Part shown: piece by piece, positions 25,953-35,044 of the stretch | Layout: each line of letters starts with the position of its first letter | Position numbering within the stretch: the stretch's first letter is position 1 | NCBI RefSeq assembly: GCF_003008695.1 | Contig: NZ_PXZT01000008.1 | Location: forward strand, 62,001-126,000 | Source of the DNA: Trichococcus alkaliphilus | GTDB taxonomy: Bacteria; Bacillota; Bacilli; Lactobacillales; Aerococcaceae | Reading direction: 5' to 3' | DNA: 64,000 nt | Position numbers and translations under genes: made by a program | The notes under the pieces: generated by a model | The model's database searches: none | The model's input: the letters and a program-made list of their open reading frames with translations, nothing else | Told to the model about the DNA's origin: nothing

Positions 25953-26453
25953 ATGATCAGAAAAGCAACGCCAGCGGATCTGCCCGCAATCATGGAAATC
26001 ATCAATGAGGCGAAAGTCACGCTAAAGGCGTCCGGCATCGATCAATGGCAAAAAGGGTATCCGAACGAAGCAGTCATTCTTCAGGATATCAACGGAGGAT
26101 ACAGCTATATATACCTGCGGGATGGCGTTCCCGGGGCAACTTTTGCATTTTTTTACGGCGTGGACCCTACCTATAAAGTCATCACTGAGGGCCAATGGTT
26201 GACGGATAATCCTTACAGTGTCATCCATCGCATCACGATCAAAGACGCATTCCGAGGCCAGGGCGTCCTTGGAGAAATCGTCGAATGGGCTGCGGATGAA
26301 TCGCGTAAAAAAGGCTACTCCAGCATGCGTATCGATACGCATCCGGATAACAAAAGCATGCAGCGTGCCCTGCAGAAATCCGGGTATGCCTACTGCGGCC
26401 ACATCCTGACAAGCATCAGCGATATGCGTTGGGCATATGAAAAAGTTCTCTGA
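25953..26453 (+). CDS. GNAT family N-acetyltransferase
   Basis: 166 residues with a GNAT fold: IRKATPADLPAIMEIINEAK at the N-terminus, YLRDGVPGATFAFF in the central strands, and the acetyl-CoA-binding loop HRITIKDAFRGQGVLGEIVEWA, then MRIDTHPDNKSMQRALQKSGY. The substrate is unknown. Start ATG 25953 follows AAAGGCGG. A hairpin terminator separates it from the next acetyltransferase gene, with which it shares little sequence, so the two are not a recent duplication. Confidence 0.85.
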   Translation: MIRKATPADLPAIMEIINEAKVTLKASGIDQWQKGYPNEAVILQDINGGYSYIYLRDGVPGATFAFFYGVDPTYKVITEGQWLTDNPYSVIHRITIKDAFRGQGVLGEIVEWAADESRKKGYSSMRIDTHPDNKSMQRALQKSGYAYCGHILTSISDMRWAYEKVL

Positions 26454-26469
26454 AATAAGTGTGGATAAG

Positions 26470-26511
26470 CGAAAAGGATTGCGCCCGAACCTAACGGTGC
26501 AATCCTTTTCG
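26470..26511. terminator. hairpin terminator between two GNAT genes
   Basis: CGAAAAGGATTGC pairs perfectly with GCAATCCTTTTCG (13 pairs). T-runs are short. Confidence 0.6.
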
Positions 26512-26558
26512 TATGGAACCAAGCATCTGATCGATAAAACCGAAGGAGCGAAGAAATA

Positions 26559-27089
26559 ATGGACCTGCAACTGAAAAATTTACCTTTGAACGAGGAACTG
26601 ATCCAGACAGTGCTCCGTTGGGAAAATGACCCGGCTATTTCTCCGTTCATCATCCCACACTACGAAGAAAGCGAGCCGCCTTTGATTACGGAAGAGGGCG
26701 TCCGCGAAAGCCTCAGCAATCCGGACAAGCGCAATTATTTCATCTGCGTGGATGAAAAACCGGTCGGGATCGCGTCGATCATCCACGACTTTCCCGTCCT
26801 GCTGAAGAAGGACGGAAATACAGCCTGGTTGGGCATCTACATCGGCGTTCCGGAGTGGCGCAGCAAGGGCATCGGCAAAACGGTCATGGCCCTGTATGAA
26901 GAAGAATGCCGGAGTCTAGGCTATCAGCGGATAGAGCTGGGAGTCTTTTCCCACAATGCCGGCGCAATCAGATTGTACGAAAGATCCGGCTTCACACAAA
27001 TAGGCGTCATCCCTCACTTCACCTATTCCCAAGGAGAATGGCGCGACGATATCCGGATGGAGAAGATCCTCAGTTCCGTTCTAGGGTAA
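26559..27089 (+). CDS. GNAT family N-acetyltransferase (RimJ/RimL-like)
   Basis: 176 residues. It opens LKNLPLNEELIQTVLRWENDPAISPF, typical of the RimJ/RimL-like acetyltransferases, then GIASIIHDFP, WLGIYIGVPEWRSKGIGKTVM (CoA-binding loop) and ELGVFSHNAGAIRLYERSGF. It could modify an N-terminal amine, an antibiotic or a small metabolite; sequence alone does not decide. AAGGAG lies ten bases before the ATG. The YibE/F pair follows after 40 bases. Confidence 0.85.
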   Translation: MDLQLKNLPLNEELIQTVLRWENDPAISPFIIPHYEESEPPLITEEGVRESLSNPDKRNYFICVDEKPVGIASIIHDFPVLLKKDGNTAWLGIYIGVPEWRSKGIGKTVMALYEEECRSLGYQRIELGVFSHNAGAIRLYERSGFTQIGVIPHFTYSQGEWRDDIRMEKILSSVLG

Positions 27090-27129
27090 ACCCTCTGCGG
27101 AAATCTTTTGAAGGGAGGAAAAACAACGG

Positions 27130-28251
27130 ATGAAAAAATGGATGTTGGTTAGGAAAAAAGCTATACTATTGACCTTGTTTGCGGCGTTGTTGGGGATGCT
27201 GACGATGTTCAGCTACAATAACTACGCGTGGTACGAAGAACCAATCGCCAAAATCATTGCAGCGGAAGCCGTTGGAACCGATGAAACAATCGGCGCCAAT
27301 CGAGAAAGCTATCCCGTATACAACCAAAAACTGACGGCTGTACTGATGAACGGGGTGTCGAAAGGGGCGCAGGTCTTGATAGAAAACAACTATTCCGATT
27401 CACTTGCCTATAGCCAGATGTACCGTTCAGGCGATGAAGTGTTCCTTTCCCTTAGCGAGAGTGATTCGGGTGCAGTGACAGGTAAAATTTCCGGAGTAAA
27501 GCGGGATAAATATGTTGCCCTTTTGGGTGCCTTGTTTCTTTTCGTGCTTGTGGCGGTAGCGGGGAAAAAAGGCCTGCTTTCCCTCGTCAGTATTGCAGGG
27601 AACATTTTGCTGTTCAGTGTCGCTCTGGACAGTTATGAGATTGCGGATAATGCACAATTATTACGGATCAGCAGTGCTGCGGTGATCGGGTGGACCGTCC
27701 TTACGCTACTCCTGGTCAGCGGCAGAAACAGAAAGACTTACGCAGCCATCCTTTCCACTTTAATCGGAACATTCATGACTTTGATCATCGCCTACGGGGT
27801 CATTGCCTTGACGAACGGGCAGGGCCTGCGCTATGAGGAAATGCAGTTTGTGACGCATTATCCGCGGCGCATCTTCCTGTCGAGCATTCTGATCGGCTCG
27901 CTGGGTGCGGTGATGGATGTCGCTATCACGATGACCGCGGCCATCCAGGAACTGTACGAAAAGGACCCCGCGATATCCGCCAGAGCTTTATTCCAGTCCG
28001 GACGCGAAATCGGCAAGGACATCATGGGGACGATGGCGAATGTGTTGCTTTTTGCCTATGTCAGCGGAGCGATCCCGACGCTCGTTTTTTATTTGGAGAA
28101 CGGCTCCGATGTATTCCACACCTTTTCGATGCAATTATCTTTGGAAATCACCCGAGCCTTGGCGGGCAGTATCGGTATCGTTTTGACGGTGCCATTAGCA
28201 ATGTTCACAGCAGTCCGTCTGATTCCCAAGAAAGCGGGTGACCATCGATGA
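27130..28251 (+). CDS. YibE/F-like membrane protein (first of a pair)
   Basis: 373 residues. There is an N-terminal membrane helix, an exterior domain of about 100 residues (GVSKGAQVLIENNY, GDEVFLSLSES), then about seven hydrophobic helices. Characteristic YibE/F elements are GSLGAVMDVAITMTAAIQE and ARALFQSGREIGKDIMGTMANVLLFAYVSG, which contains conserved polar residues within membrane segments. The family is widespread in Firmicutes and of unknown function, probably transport. Its stop overlaps the start of the next gene, so both subunits are probably translated together. Confidence 0.85.
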   Translation: MKKWMLVRKKAILLTLFAALLGMLTMFSYNNYAWYEEPIAKIIAAEAVGTDETIGANRESYPVYNQKLTAVLMNGVSKGAQVLIENNYSDSLAYSQMYRSGDEVFLSLSESDSGAVTGKISGVKRDKYVALLGALFLFVLVAVAGKKGLLSLVSIAGNILLFSVALDSYEIADNAQLLRISSAAVIGWTVLTLLLVSGRNRKTYAAILSTLIGTFMTLIIAYGVIALTNGQGLRYEEMQFVTHYPRRIFLSSILIGSLGAVMDVAITMTAAIQELYEKDPAISARALFQSGREIGKDIMGTMANVLLFAYVSGAIPTLVFYLENGSDVFHTFSMQLSLEITRALAGSIGIVLTVPLAMFTAVRLIPKKAGDHR

Positions 28252-29009
28252 GCGTGCAGCTGGTATTGGCGCTGTTGCTTTTGCTTCTGATGGGGGCGGT
28301 GGGCGGCAGACGAGGGATTTCTTCGTTCCTGTCGCTGTTTTTCAATTTTGCGGTACTCTATGTATTGGTGTTGCTGTTGATCAATGGCTTTCCTTCTCTT
28401 TTTGTGACCTTGCTGGCTTGTGCGGTGGTTGGTTACATCAATTTATTCTACATAAACGGCGTGAACGTAAAGACCAAGGCGGCTTTTATCGCCACGATCT
28501 TCACAACTTTTTTCTTGCTGTTGTTGATCATTATCGTGCATCGGTTTGCGATGATACAGGGCTTTGGTCCCGAGGAAGTCGAAGAGTACACCACGCTTTC
28601 CTTTTTTGTGAATGTGGATTTCGTCCAAATCGGTATTTGCACGATGATAACAGGAACGATAGCGGCCATCACGGATACGGCCATCTCCATTTCATCCTCA
28701 TTGCATGAAGTCCATCACCGCAATCCACAGTTGAGCGAAAAGGAATTGTTCCGGTCAGGGATGACGATCGGCAAAGACATCATCGGAACGACGACGAATA
28801 CGCTGTATTTTTCATTCATCGGCGGTTATCTCGCGCTTTTCCTCTGGTTCAGGGATCTGTCCTATTCTTTTGGGGAGGCGTTGAACGCAAAGGTGCTTGT
28901 CTCGGAAGTCCTTTCCATGTTCGTCATCGGCATTGGAGTGACCGGAATCATCCCGCTTACCGCTTGGGTCACGGCGCGCATGCTGTTGAACAAATCATCG
29001 CGGGCTTAA
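28248..29009 (+). CDS. YibE/F family membrane protein (second of a pair)
   Basis: 253 residues, all membrane domain, without the exterior domain of its partner. It repeats the same core motifs: GTIAAITDTAISISSSLHEV and KELFRSGMTIGKDIIGTTTNTLYFSFIGGY, aligning with the second half of the preceding protein. The ATG overlaps the upstream stop by four bases (ATGA). The pair probably forms a heteromeric membrane complex (inference); substrate unknown. Confidence 0.85.
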   Translation: MSVQLVLALLLLLLMGAVGGRRGISSFLSLFFNFAVLYVLVLLLINGFPSLFVTLLACAVVGYINLFYINGVNVKTKAAFIATIFTTFFLLLLIIIVHRFAMIQGFGPEEVEEYTTLSFFVNVDFVQIGICTMITGTIAAITDTAISISSSLHEVHHRNPQLSEKELFRSGMTIGKDIIGTTTNTLYFSFIGGYLALFLWFRDLSYSFGEALNAKVLVSEVLSMFVIGIGVTGIIPLTAWVTARMLLNKSSRA

Positions 29010-29017
29010 AATACGTA

Positions 29018-29045
29018 TTGCCAACCAAGGAAAATGCTCTATAAT
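29018..29045 (+). promoter_or_regulatory. promoter of the DUF1846 gene
   Basis: TTGCCA and TATAAT are 16 bases apart. The predicted transcript starts near 29052, leaving about 110 bases of leader before the start codon. Confidence 0.65.
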
Positions 29046-29065
29046 TGTTAGAGTTGAAATCAAAG

Positions 29066-29118
29066 CGTTACGGATGAGTCAGCTGACTCATTTCTGCATC
29101 CTGAAGAGGCGCGTAACG
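29066..29118 (+). promoter_or_regulatory. structured 5' leader with an 18-bp perfect palindrome
   Basis: A perfect palindrome, ATGAGTCAGCTGACTCAT (29074-29091), is enclosed by CGTTACG (29066-29072) and its complement CGTAACG (29112-29118). It lies between the promoter and the start codon, so it can act as a DNA operator or as an RNA structure. Confidence 0.5.
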
Positions 29119-29162
29119 GCACAAGTATACAGATACACCATTCAGATATTGGAGGAAAACAG

Positions 29163-30671
29163 ATGAAGAAAATCGGCTTTGATCCACAGAAATACATTGA
29201 AGAACAATCGAAATATATCCTGGAACGGGTCAACAATTATGATAAATTGTATCTTGAGTTCGGAGGGAAACTGATCGGCGACAAGCATGCGAAACGCGTA
29301 TTGCCGGGATTCGATGAAGATGCCAAAATCAAATTGCTGCAGAAATTGAAGGACCAAGCGGAGATCCTGATCTGTGTGTATGCAGGCGATATCGAACGCA
29401 ACAAAATCCGCGGCGACTACGGCATCACCTACGACATGGATGTTTTCCGTCTGATCGATGAGCTGAGGGAATACGAATTGGCCGTCAACAGTGTCGTCAT
29501 CACGCGCTACAACGGACAGCCGGCCACAAAAGTGTTCATCAACAAACTCGAAAAACGCGATATCAAAGTCTATACCCATGGCGCCATTGAAGGTTATCCT
29601 TCCAGTATCGAAACGATCGTCAGCGAAGAAGGCTTCGGCCAGAACACCTATATTCCGACGACCAAGCCGATTGTCGTCGTTACTGCTCCGGGTCCCGGCA
29701 GCGGAAAGTTGGCTACCTGCCTAAACCAGCTGTACCACGAACGCCGTCAAGGGCGCGCAGCCGGCTATTCCAAGTTCGAGACTTTCCCGGTATGGAATGT
29801 TCCTTTGAAGCACCCGTTGAACATCGCCTATGAAGCCGCAACTGTCGATTTGAAGGACGTCAACATGATGGACAACTACCATTTTGAGACCTACAACGAA
29901 GTGGCTGTCAACTACAACCGCGATCTGGAGACTTTCCCTGTCATCAAACGGATCATCGAGCGCATCACCGGCAAGGAATCCGTCTACCAATCACCGACGG
30001 ACATGGGCGTCAATCGCGTCGGCTTCGGCATCACCGACGACGAAGCAATCCGGGAAGCGTCGAAGCAGGAAATCATCCGCCGCAGCTTCGACACGGAATG
30101 CGACTACAAGAAAGGCCTGAGCGATGAAGAGACGCGCAACCATATGCGCCTGATCATGGAAGAGGTCGAATTGAAGCAGGAAGACCGGGTTCCCGTCAAG
30201 CCTGCCCGCGAATATGCGAAGCGTTTGATGAAACACGCTGTGGACAACGAAATTCCTGCGGTCATCGCTTTCGAACTGAACGATGGACGGATCGTCACTG
30301 GCAGAACTTCCGATCTGATGGATGCTTCTTCTTCCGCCATCCTGAATGCGATCAAAGCTTTGGCGAACATTTCCGACGACATCCTGTTGCTGTCCCCGGT
30401 CATTCTGGAGCCGATCAAAAAACTGAAGAGCGATGGCTTGCATAAGCGCATCCCGACCTTGACGGCGAATGAAATCCTGATCGCCTTGTCCATTTCAGCG
30501 GTCACCAATCCGACTGCCCAACTGGCTTACGATAAACTTTCCGAGCTGAAGGATGTGCAGGCACACTCGACCGTCATCCTGAACAAAGATGACGATCAGA
30601 TCCTTCGCAACCTTGGCATGGACATCACTTGCGATCCTGTTTACCCGTCCGAAAATCTTTACTACGTTTAA
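29163..30671 (+). CDS. DUF1846 family (UPF0371) protein
   Basis: 502 residues, the usual length of the family. It begins [48 protein letters not shown] and contains the nucleotide-binding-like stretch [23 protein letters not shown] (residues about 175-197). There follows [14 protein letters not shown] and a C-terminal alpha/beta domain. Structures of the family are known, but its enzymatic activity is not established; the GPGSGK loop suggests phosphate or nucleotide binding. GGAGG lies eight bases before the ATG. It is a single-gene unit bounded by its own promoter and a pair of hairpins. Confidence 0.92.
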   Translation: MKKIGFDPQKYIEEQSKYILERVNNYDKLYLEFGGKLIGDKHAKRVLPGFDEDAKIKLLQKLKDQAEILICVYAGDIERNKIRGDYGITYDMDVFRLIDELREYELAVNSVVITRYNGQPATKVFINKLEKRDIKVYTHGAIEGYPSSIETIVSEEGFGQNTYIPTTKPIVVVTAPGPGSGKLATCLNQLYHERRQGRAAGYSKFETFPVWNVPLKHPLNIAYEAATVDLKDVNMMDNYHFETYNEVAVNYNRDLETFPVIKRIIERITGKESVYQSPTDMGVNRVGFGITDDEAIREASKQEIIRRSFDTECDYKKGLSDEETRNHMRLIMEEVELKQEDRVPVKPAREYAKRLMKHAVDNEIPAVIAFELNDGRIVTGRTSDLMDASSSAILNAIKALANISDDILLLSPVILEPIKKLKSDGLHKRIPTLTANEILIALSISAVTNPTAQLAYDKLSELKDVQAHSTVILNKDDDQILRNLGMDITCDPVYPSENLYYV

Positions 30672-30675
30672 TAGA

Positions 30676-30713
30676 GTGTTCTGATTTGCGGAATCCCCTG
30701 CAAATCAGAACAC
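30676..30713 (+). terminator. first hairpin after DUF1846
   Basis: GTGTTCTGATTTGC and GCAAATCAGAACAC pair over 14 bases. No T-run follows, so it may stabilise the 3' end rather than terminate. Confidence 0.5.
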
Positions 30714-30747
30714 GTTTGCGATAAACCGTCAGAAACTAATTTCAAAG

Positions 30748-30790
30748 GCTATCCGCTCCCTGTCTATTTCAGGAGCGGATAGCTTTTTTT
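30748..30790. terminator. intrinsic terminator, DUF1846 side
   Basis: GCTATCCGCTCC pairs with GGAGCGGATAGC (12 pairs), followed by seven T on the plus strand. Confidence 0.9.
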
Positions 30791-30808
30791 CAGGAATGAT
30801 GCGGATTG

Positions 30809-31249
30809 TTATTGGTCTTCAAAATGGATGCCCCTGGGACCGACAGAGGTGGAGAAGACGACCTGCGTGTAGGTCTTGCCGAACTGCTGCAGCTCCCCGA
30901 TGAAAGTATCCAATTCATTCGTCGTCGGAAAGGCGACTTTCAGGAGCATCGAAAATTCTCCGGTCACGCAGTTGCATTCCAACACATTGGGGATGCTGTC
31001 CACAAAAGGATAAAAAACAGGCTTCTGTTTGGGGCTGACCTCCAGATTGATGAAAGCCTTGATGTTGTAGCCCAACGTCTGCAGGTTCAGATGGGCGCCG
31101 TAATCCGTGATGATGCCGCTCCTTTCCAGTTGGGCGATCCTTGCGGAAATAGCCGGAGAAGACAAAAAGGTGGCCTCGCCGATTTCTTTCAGGGAAGCCC
31201 GCGCATTTGTCTGCAGAATATTCAAAATTTGCTTATCGATTTTATCCAT
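30809..31249 (-). CDS. Lrp/AsnC family transcriptional regulator
   Basis: 146 residues. It opens MDKIDKQILNILQTNARASLKEIGEATFLSSPAISARIAQLERSGII, the standard AsnC-type helix-turn-helix. A RAM ligand-binding domain (about 65-140) has GYNIKAFINLEV and VTGEFSMLLKVAF. Such proteins sense amino acids or related metabolites. It is encoded divergently from aspartase with about 250 bases between the starts, so it is a candidate regulator of aspA (inference). AAGGAG lies six bases before the ATG. Confidence 0.92.
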   Translation of the reverse strand: MDKIDKQILNILQTNARASLKEIGEATFLSSPAISARIAQLERSGIITDYGAHLNLQTLGYNIKAFINLEVSPKQKPVFYPFVDSIPNVLECNCVTGEFSMLLKVAFPTTNELDTFIGELQQFGKTYTQVVFSTSVGPRGIHFEDQ

Positions 31250-31501
31250 TAGAGGCTCCTTCCCTTGTTCTTGTTTGCTTTGTATTCTTAAGATTCTATA
31301 TCAGTCAGGGCAGGGGACGCAAACGAATGCTGACATGACTTAAGAAAATAAAGTTACATGGGAAATTTCGTGTGATTCTTCTGTGAAAATGTCGAATATG
31401 CGGGTTTTGTTCGCAACTTCCTTTGAGCTGTTTCATTCAGTTTTCAGGGGTGGTATTGTTTGCACTATGAATTACAGAAAAATTTCAGGGGGCAAACAGA
31501 G

Positions 31502-32920
31502 ATGAACATGAGAATTGAAGCAGACTCGATCGGAACGTTAGCAGTACCCACAGAAGCGTATTATGGTGTGCAATCGTCGCGTGCAAAGGAAAATTTCTCC
31601 ATCACGGGCACGAAGTTGCATCCGGAATTGATCAGCAATCTGGCTAGAATAAAGAAAGCCGCAGCTATTGTGAACGCTCAGTCGGGGAACCTGACAGTCG
31701 GAAAAAAGGATGCGATTGTCCAAGCCTGCGACGAAATTGTGGCGGGACGTTTTCATGAAGCATTCATCGTGGATGCCATCCAAGGCGGTGCCGGGACTTC
31801 GGCCAATATGAACGCCAACGAAGTCATCGCCAATCGCGCCATCGAAATTTTGGGCGGGAGAAAGGGCGATTACCGCATCGTTCATCCGAATGACGATGTG
31901 AATCTCTGCCAGTCCACCAACGATGTCTTCCCGACTGCGGGGAAAATGACCGTCCTTCAGCTTCTGCCTGAACTGATTGCCGAACTGGAAAAGCTGGAAC
32001 GGGCATTGGGGGTTAAGGCCGAAGAATTCGCCGGGGTCATCAAGATGGGGCGGACGCAAATGCAGGATGCGGTCCCGACTACGCTAGGGAGAACGTTCCA
32101 AGCTTATCAGTCCTTCGTCAAAAGGGATATCCACCACCTCATGAGTGCTGCAGAAGAGATGAAGAGCATCAATCTCGGCGGGACCGCTATCGGCAATGCC
32201 ATCAATACGACTCCGGAATACTTGGAGAACATAACCGCATTCGTGAGTGAAGAAGCGGGGATTGCATTCATGCAGGCGGAGGATCTTTTCGATGCGACCC
32301 AGAACGTGGACGGTTTCGTCAGGGTGTCGGCGGCAATCAAGACGGCAGCGGTGAACTTATCGAAGATGAGCAATGATCTGCGCTTGTTGTCGAGCGGTCC
32401 AAGGGCTGGAATCGGTGAAATCAGTTTGCCGGCCAAACAAAATGGCTCTTCGATAATGCCGGGAAAAGTGAATCCGGTGATACCCGAAGTCGTTTCGCAA
32501 GTCGCTTTCCGCGTGATCGGAAACGATCTCACCCTCACGATGGCTGCCGAGTCCGGACAGTTGGAGCTGAATGCCTTCGAGCCGATCATTTTCCATTCGT
32601 TGTTTGAATCGATTGATTGCTTGGGGCATGCGGTCGCTACGCTGACCGTCAACTGCATCCAAGGCATCCAAGCCAATGAGATGGCCTGCTACAAACAGGT
32701 GGAAGAGAGCGCCGGCATCGCGACGGCCCTCTGCCCGATGATCGGCTACCAAAAAGCCAGCGCAATCGCCAAAGAATCACTGAAGACAGGCAAGACCGTC
32801 AGGGAATTGGTGCTTGAAAAAGGACTGTTCTCGGTTGAGGAAACAGACAGCATCCTTGATCTCAAACGCATGGCCGGCATACCGGCGGAGCTAGTCTTGC
32901 TGGCAGGCAAGGCTGTCTGA
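31502..32920 (+). CDS. aspA: Aspartate ammonia-lyase
   Basis: 472 residues. It converts L-aspartate reversibly to fumarate and ammonia. Family hallmarks are DSIGTLAVPTEAYYGVQSSRA at the start, QGGAGTSANMNANEVIANRA, HPNDDVNLCQSTNDVFPTA, GRTQMQDAVPTTLG, and the signature loop GSSIMPGKVNPVIPE with the catalytic Ser. Fumarase class II is related, but the N-terminal region and the NDVFPTA block fit aspartase. Start ATG 31502 has AGGGGG nine bases upstream; a start 14 codons earlier lies in AT-rich leader. It is divergent from an Lrp-type regulator and ends at a strong hairpin. Confidence 0.9.
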   Translation: MNMRIEADSIGTLAVPTEAYYGVQSSRAKENFSITGTKLHPELISNLARIKKAAAIVNAQSGNLTVGKKDAIVQACDEIVAGRFHEAFIVDAIQGGAGTSANMNANEVIANRAIEILGGRKGDYRIVHPNDDVNLCQSTNDVFPTAGKMTVLQLLPELIAELEKLERALGVKAEEFAGVIKMGRTQMQDAVPTTLGRTFQAYQSFVKRDIHHLMSAAEEMKSINLGGTAIGNAINTTPEYLENITAFVSEEAGIAFMQAEDLFDATQNVDGFVRVSAAIKTAAVNLSKMSNDLRLLSSGPRAGIGEISLPAKQNGSSIMPGKVNPVIPEVVSQVAFRVIGNDLTLTMAAESGQLELNAFEPIIFHSLFESIDCLGHAVATLTVNCIQGIQANEMACYKQVEESAGIATALCPMIGYQKASAIAKESLKTGKTVRELVLEKGLFSVEETDSILDLKRMAGIPAELVLLAGKAV

Positions 32921-32930
32921 TTGAATTGTA

Positions 32931-32980
32931 GGGACCGCCAGAATGCCTGACAGGTTGATCCAAGGCTTTCTGACGGTCCC
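32931..32980 (+). terminator. hairpin after aspA
   Basis: GGGACCG and CGGTCCC, extended by CAGAA/TTCTG with one unpaired base on each side, form a stem of about 12 pairs. There is no strong T-run. Confidence 0.6.
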
Positions 32981-33062
32981 AAATTTATAATCCCACAATA
33001 CAGCAGCAGTTTTCGAACCGAACTTCATCGGCCGAAAGCGGGATTATTTAATCATTTTATAA

Positions 33063-33091
33063 TTGTATTCCCTAACTATTATTGCTAAAAT
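33063..33091 (+). promoter_or_regulatory. promoter of the uracil permease leader
   Basis: TTGTAT and TAAAAT (preceded by TGC, an extended -10) are 17 bases apart, about 25 bases before the PyrR-binding motif. Confidence 0.6.
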
Positions 33092-33111
33092 AAGCGAAGC
33101 AGAGTCCTTTA

Positions 33112-33205
33112 AACTAATCCTGAGAGATTAAAAAGGGTAACAAATCGAATATTTGATACCTTAGGTCCTTTTGCGAATATCATAATTCAAGGGCTTTTTT
33201 TTGCG
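33112..33205 (+). promoter_or_regulatory. PyrR-type attenuator before the uracil permease
   Basis: AATCCTGAGAGATT at 33116-33129 matches the PyrR RNA-binding consensus ARUCCNGNGAGGYU in all but one position. It is followed by a terminator: GGTCCTT pairs with AAGGGCT around a GAAT/ATTC inner stem and ends in eight T (about 33163-33205). In known systems UMP-bound PyrR stabilises the first hairpin, allowing the terminator to form. pyrR itself is not in the window. Confidence 0.8.
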
Positions 33206-33225
33206 CCTATAGGAGGAAATATAGA

Positions 33226-34494
33226 ATGTCTTCAAAGAAAATTATTCAGGTTGACGAAAAGGTGCCTGCAAATTTGCTGATTCCGCTTAGTTTGCAACAT
33301 ACTTTCGCAATGTTCGGTGCGTCTGTGCTTGTGCCTATCATTTTCGGTATTGATCCGAGCATCGTATTATTGATGAACGGAGTCGCCACGCTATTATTCA
33401 TTTGGATCACAAAAGGGAAATCGCCGGCCTATCTTGGTTCAAGCTTTGCCTTCATCGGACCGACGAGCATCATCATCGCTAACCAAGGTTTTGAGTATGC
33501 GCAGGGCGGTTTCGTCGTCTTAGGTATTATTGGCTGTATCATGGCCTTCGTCATCTATCGTGTCGGCACAAAGTGGATCGATGTTGTCCTTCCGCCTGCA
33601 GCGATGGGGGCCGTTGTTGCCTTGATCGGTCTGGAACTGGCTCACCTTACGATTCAAGGGGGATCAATCGGCGCAAACTTGATGACCGATACTGCGACAG
33701 CACAGAATTTCGCTGTCTTCTTCATTACTTTGGGAACGGCTGTCCTAGGTTCCGTACTCTTCAAAGGTTTCTTGTCCACTATCCCTATTCTGATCGCCAT
33801 CGTCGTTGGCTATATTTCTGCGATTGCGTTCGGCATGGTCGACTTCACTCCGGTAATGGAAGCATCTTTGTTTACGATGCCCCATTTCCAATTGGCGAAA
33901 TTTGATATGAATGCCATCTTGACGATGCTTCCGGTTTTGCTTGTGCTGACTTCAGAGCATATTGGACACCAGGTGGTCACTTCCAACGTCGTCGGCCGCG
34001 ATCTGATCAAAGATCCGGGCTTGCACCGTTCGTTGTTTGCTGATTACTTTGCATCTGCTTTATCCGGTTTGATCGGTGGTGTTCCGACAACGACTTACGG
34101 CGAGAACATCGGAGTAATGGCCATCACACGTGTCTACAGCGTGCGCGTCATCGCCGGCGCTGCGATTTTCTCCATGGTCATGTCCTTCTTCGGACCGTTG
34201 GCGGCACTGATTTCCACAATTCCTGGTGACGTCATCGGTGGCGTTACGTTCTTGCTTTACGGCATGATCGGCACCAGCGGTTTGCGCTTATTGGTTGAAG
34301 AAAAAGTGGACTACAGCAAATCCAAGAATCTGATCCTGACATCCATCGTTTTCGTCACTGGATTAAGCGGCTTGACAGTTCAATTTGCAGGCATCCAATT
34401 AAGCGGAATGGTCTTAGCCAGTGTGGTCGGCATCATTTTGAGCTTATCTTTCTACCTGTTTGATAAAGCAGGCTGGATGAACGAAACAGACTAA
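33226..34494 (+). CDS. Uracil permease (NCS2 family)
   Basis: 422 residues with about 12-14 membrane helices. NCS2/UraA landmarks are PLSLQHTFAMFGASVLVPIIFG at the start, the substrate-site strand region SPAYLGSSFAFIGP, LVLTSEHIGHQ with the conserved Glu-His, and GLIGGVPTTTYGENIGVMAITRVYS. It imports uracil with protons for pyrimidine salvage. The upstream PyrR-type attenuator supports this over a xanthine or purine substrate. AGGAGG precedes the ATG by about nine bases. The symbol would be pyrP or uraA depending on the naming convention. Confidence 0.92.
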   Translation: MSSKKIIQVDEKVPANLLIPLSLQHTFAMFGASVLVPIIFGIDPSIVLLMNGVATLLFIWITKGKSPAYLGSSFAFIGPTSIIIANQGFEYAQGGFVVLGIIGCIMAFVIYRVGTKWIDVVLPPAAMGAVVALIGLELAHLTIQGGSIGANLMTDTATAQNFAVFFITLGTAVLGSVLFKGFLSTIPILIAIVVGYISAIAFGMVDFTPVMEASLFTMPHFQLAKFDMNAILTMLPVLLVLTSEHIGHQVVTSNVVGRDLIKDPGLHRSLFADYFASALSGLIGGVPTTTYGENIGVMAITRVYSVRVIAGAAIFSMVMSFFGPLAALISTIPGDVIGGVTFLLYGMIGTSGLRLLVEEKVDYSKSKNLILTSIVFVTGLSGLTVQFAGIQLSGMVLASVVGIILSLSFYLFDKAGWMNETD

Positions 34495-34575
34495 GAACAT
34501 AGGCTGTTTGATAATAGTAGCTGCAAGCAGGCTCTTATCGGATCCAACCTTCCCCACTCCATCAGCTTATTAAAT

Positions 34576-34623
34576 TTTATGACGGCTCCAACCCGGTATT
34601 CCCCGGACTGGAGCCGTCATTTT
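34576..34623 (+). terminator. terminator after the uracil permease
   Basis: ATGACGGCTCCA pairs perfectly with TGGAGCCGTCAT (12 pairs), followed by a short T-run. Confidence 0.75.
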
Positions 34624-34704
34624 CGCTTTTTTGAACAGCAGTAGTATAATTGAGGCAAATGAGAAGGCTGACTTTCATGCCGACAGATGAGGGGAGTTGA
34701 GCGC

Positions 34705-35040
34705 ATGTTGACGAGTAGAATGAAGATTTCTATCGTTGTGGGAGCTCTTTTGGGCATAGTCTGCATCGTGGGTGCCCAATTGCGTTCCGGATTTGAGAAG
34801 GAGGCGCTGTATCTGTTCGCCTTCTGGTATAACCGGCTGTTGATGGGTGTCGTCATCGGTTTTGCAAGCGAAATGCAGGAGTTGAAACGAGCATTGGGGC
34901 GTGGAGCCATCCTGGGGCTGTTGGTTTCCTTCGCCTTTTATAGCGCTACAGGATTCGAAGATGTTGTCGGTTTTGTAGCGGGTATCGGTTACTGTGTCAT
35001 CATTGAATATGTCGCCTACAAGTTCGCCGATAGGGGCTGA
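34705..35040 (+). CDS. Small membrane protein of unknown function
   Basis: 111 residues with about three or four hydrophobic segments (ISIVVGALLGIVCIVGA, ALYLFAFWYNRLLMGVVIGFA, GAILGLLVSFAFY, VVGFVAGIGYCVIIEYV). It is not recognised as a named family. The start at 34705 is chosen because GAGGGGAG lies eight bases upstream; a start six codons earlier overlaps that site. The next membrane protein starts four bases after its stop, so the two are co-translated. Confidence 0.55.
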   Translation: MLTSRMKISIVVGALLGIVCIVGAQLRSGFEKEALYLFAFWYNRLLMGVVIGFASEMQELKRALGRGAILGLLVSFAFYSATGFEDVVGFVAGIGYCVIIEYVAYKFADRG

Positions 35041-35044
35041 TGAT

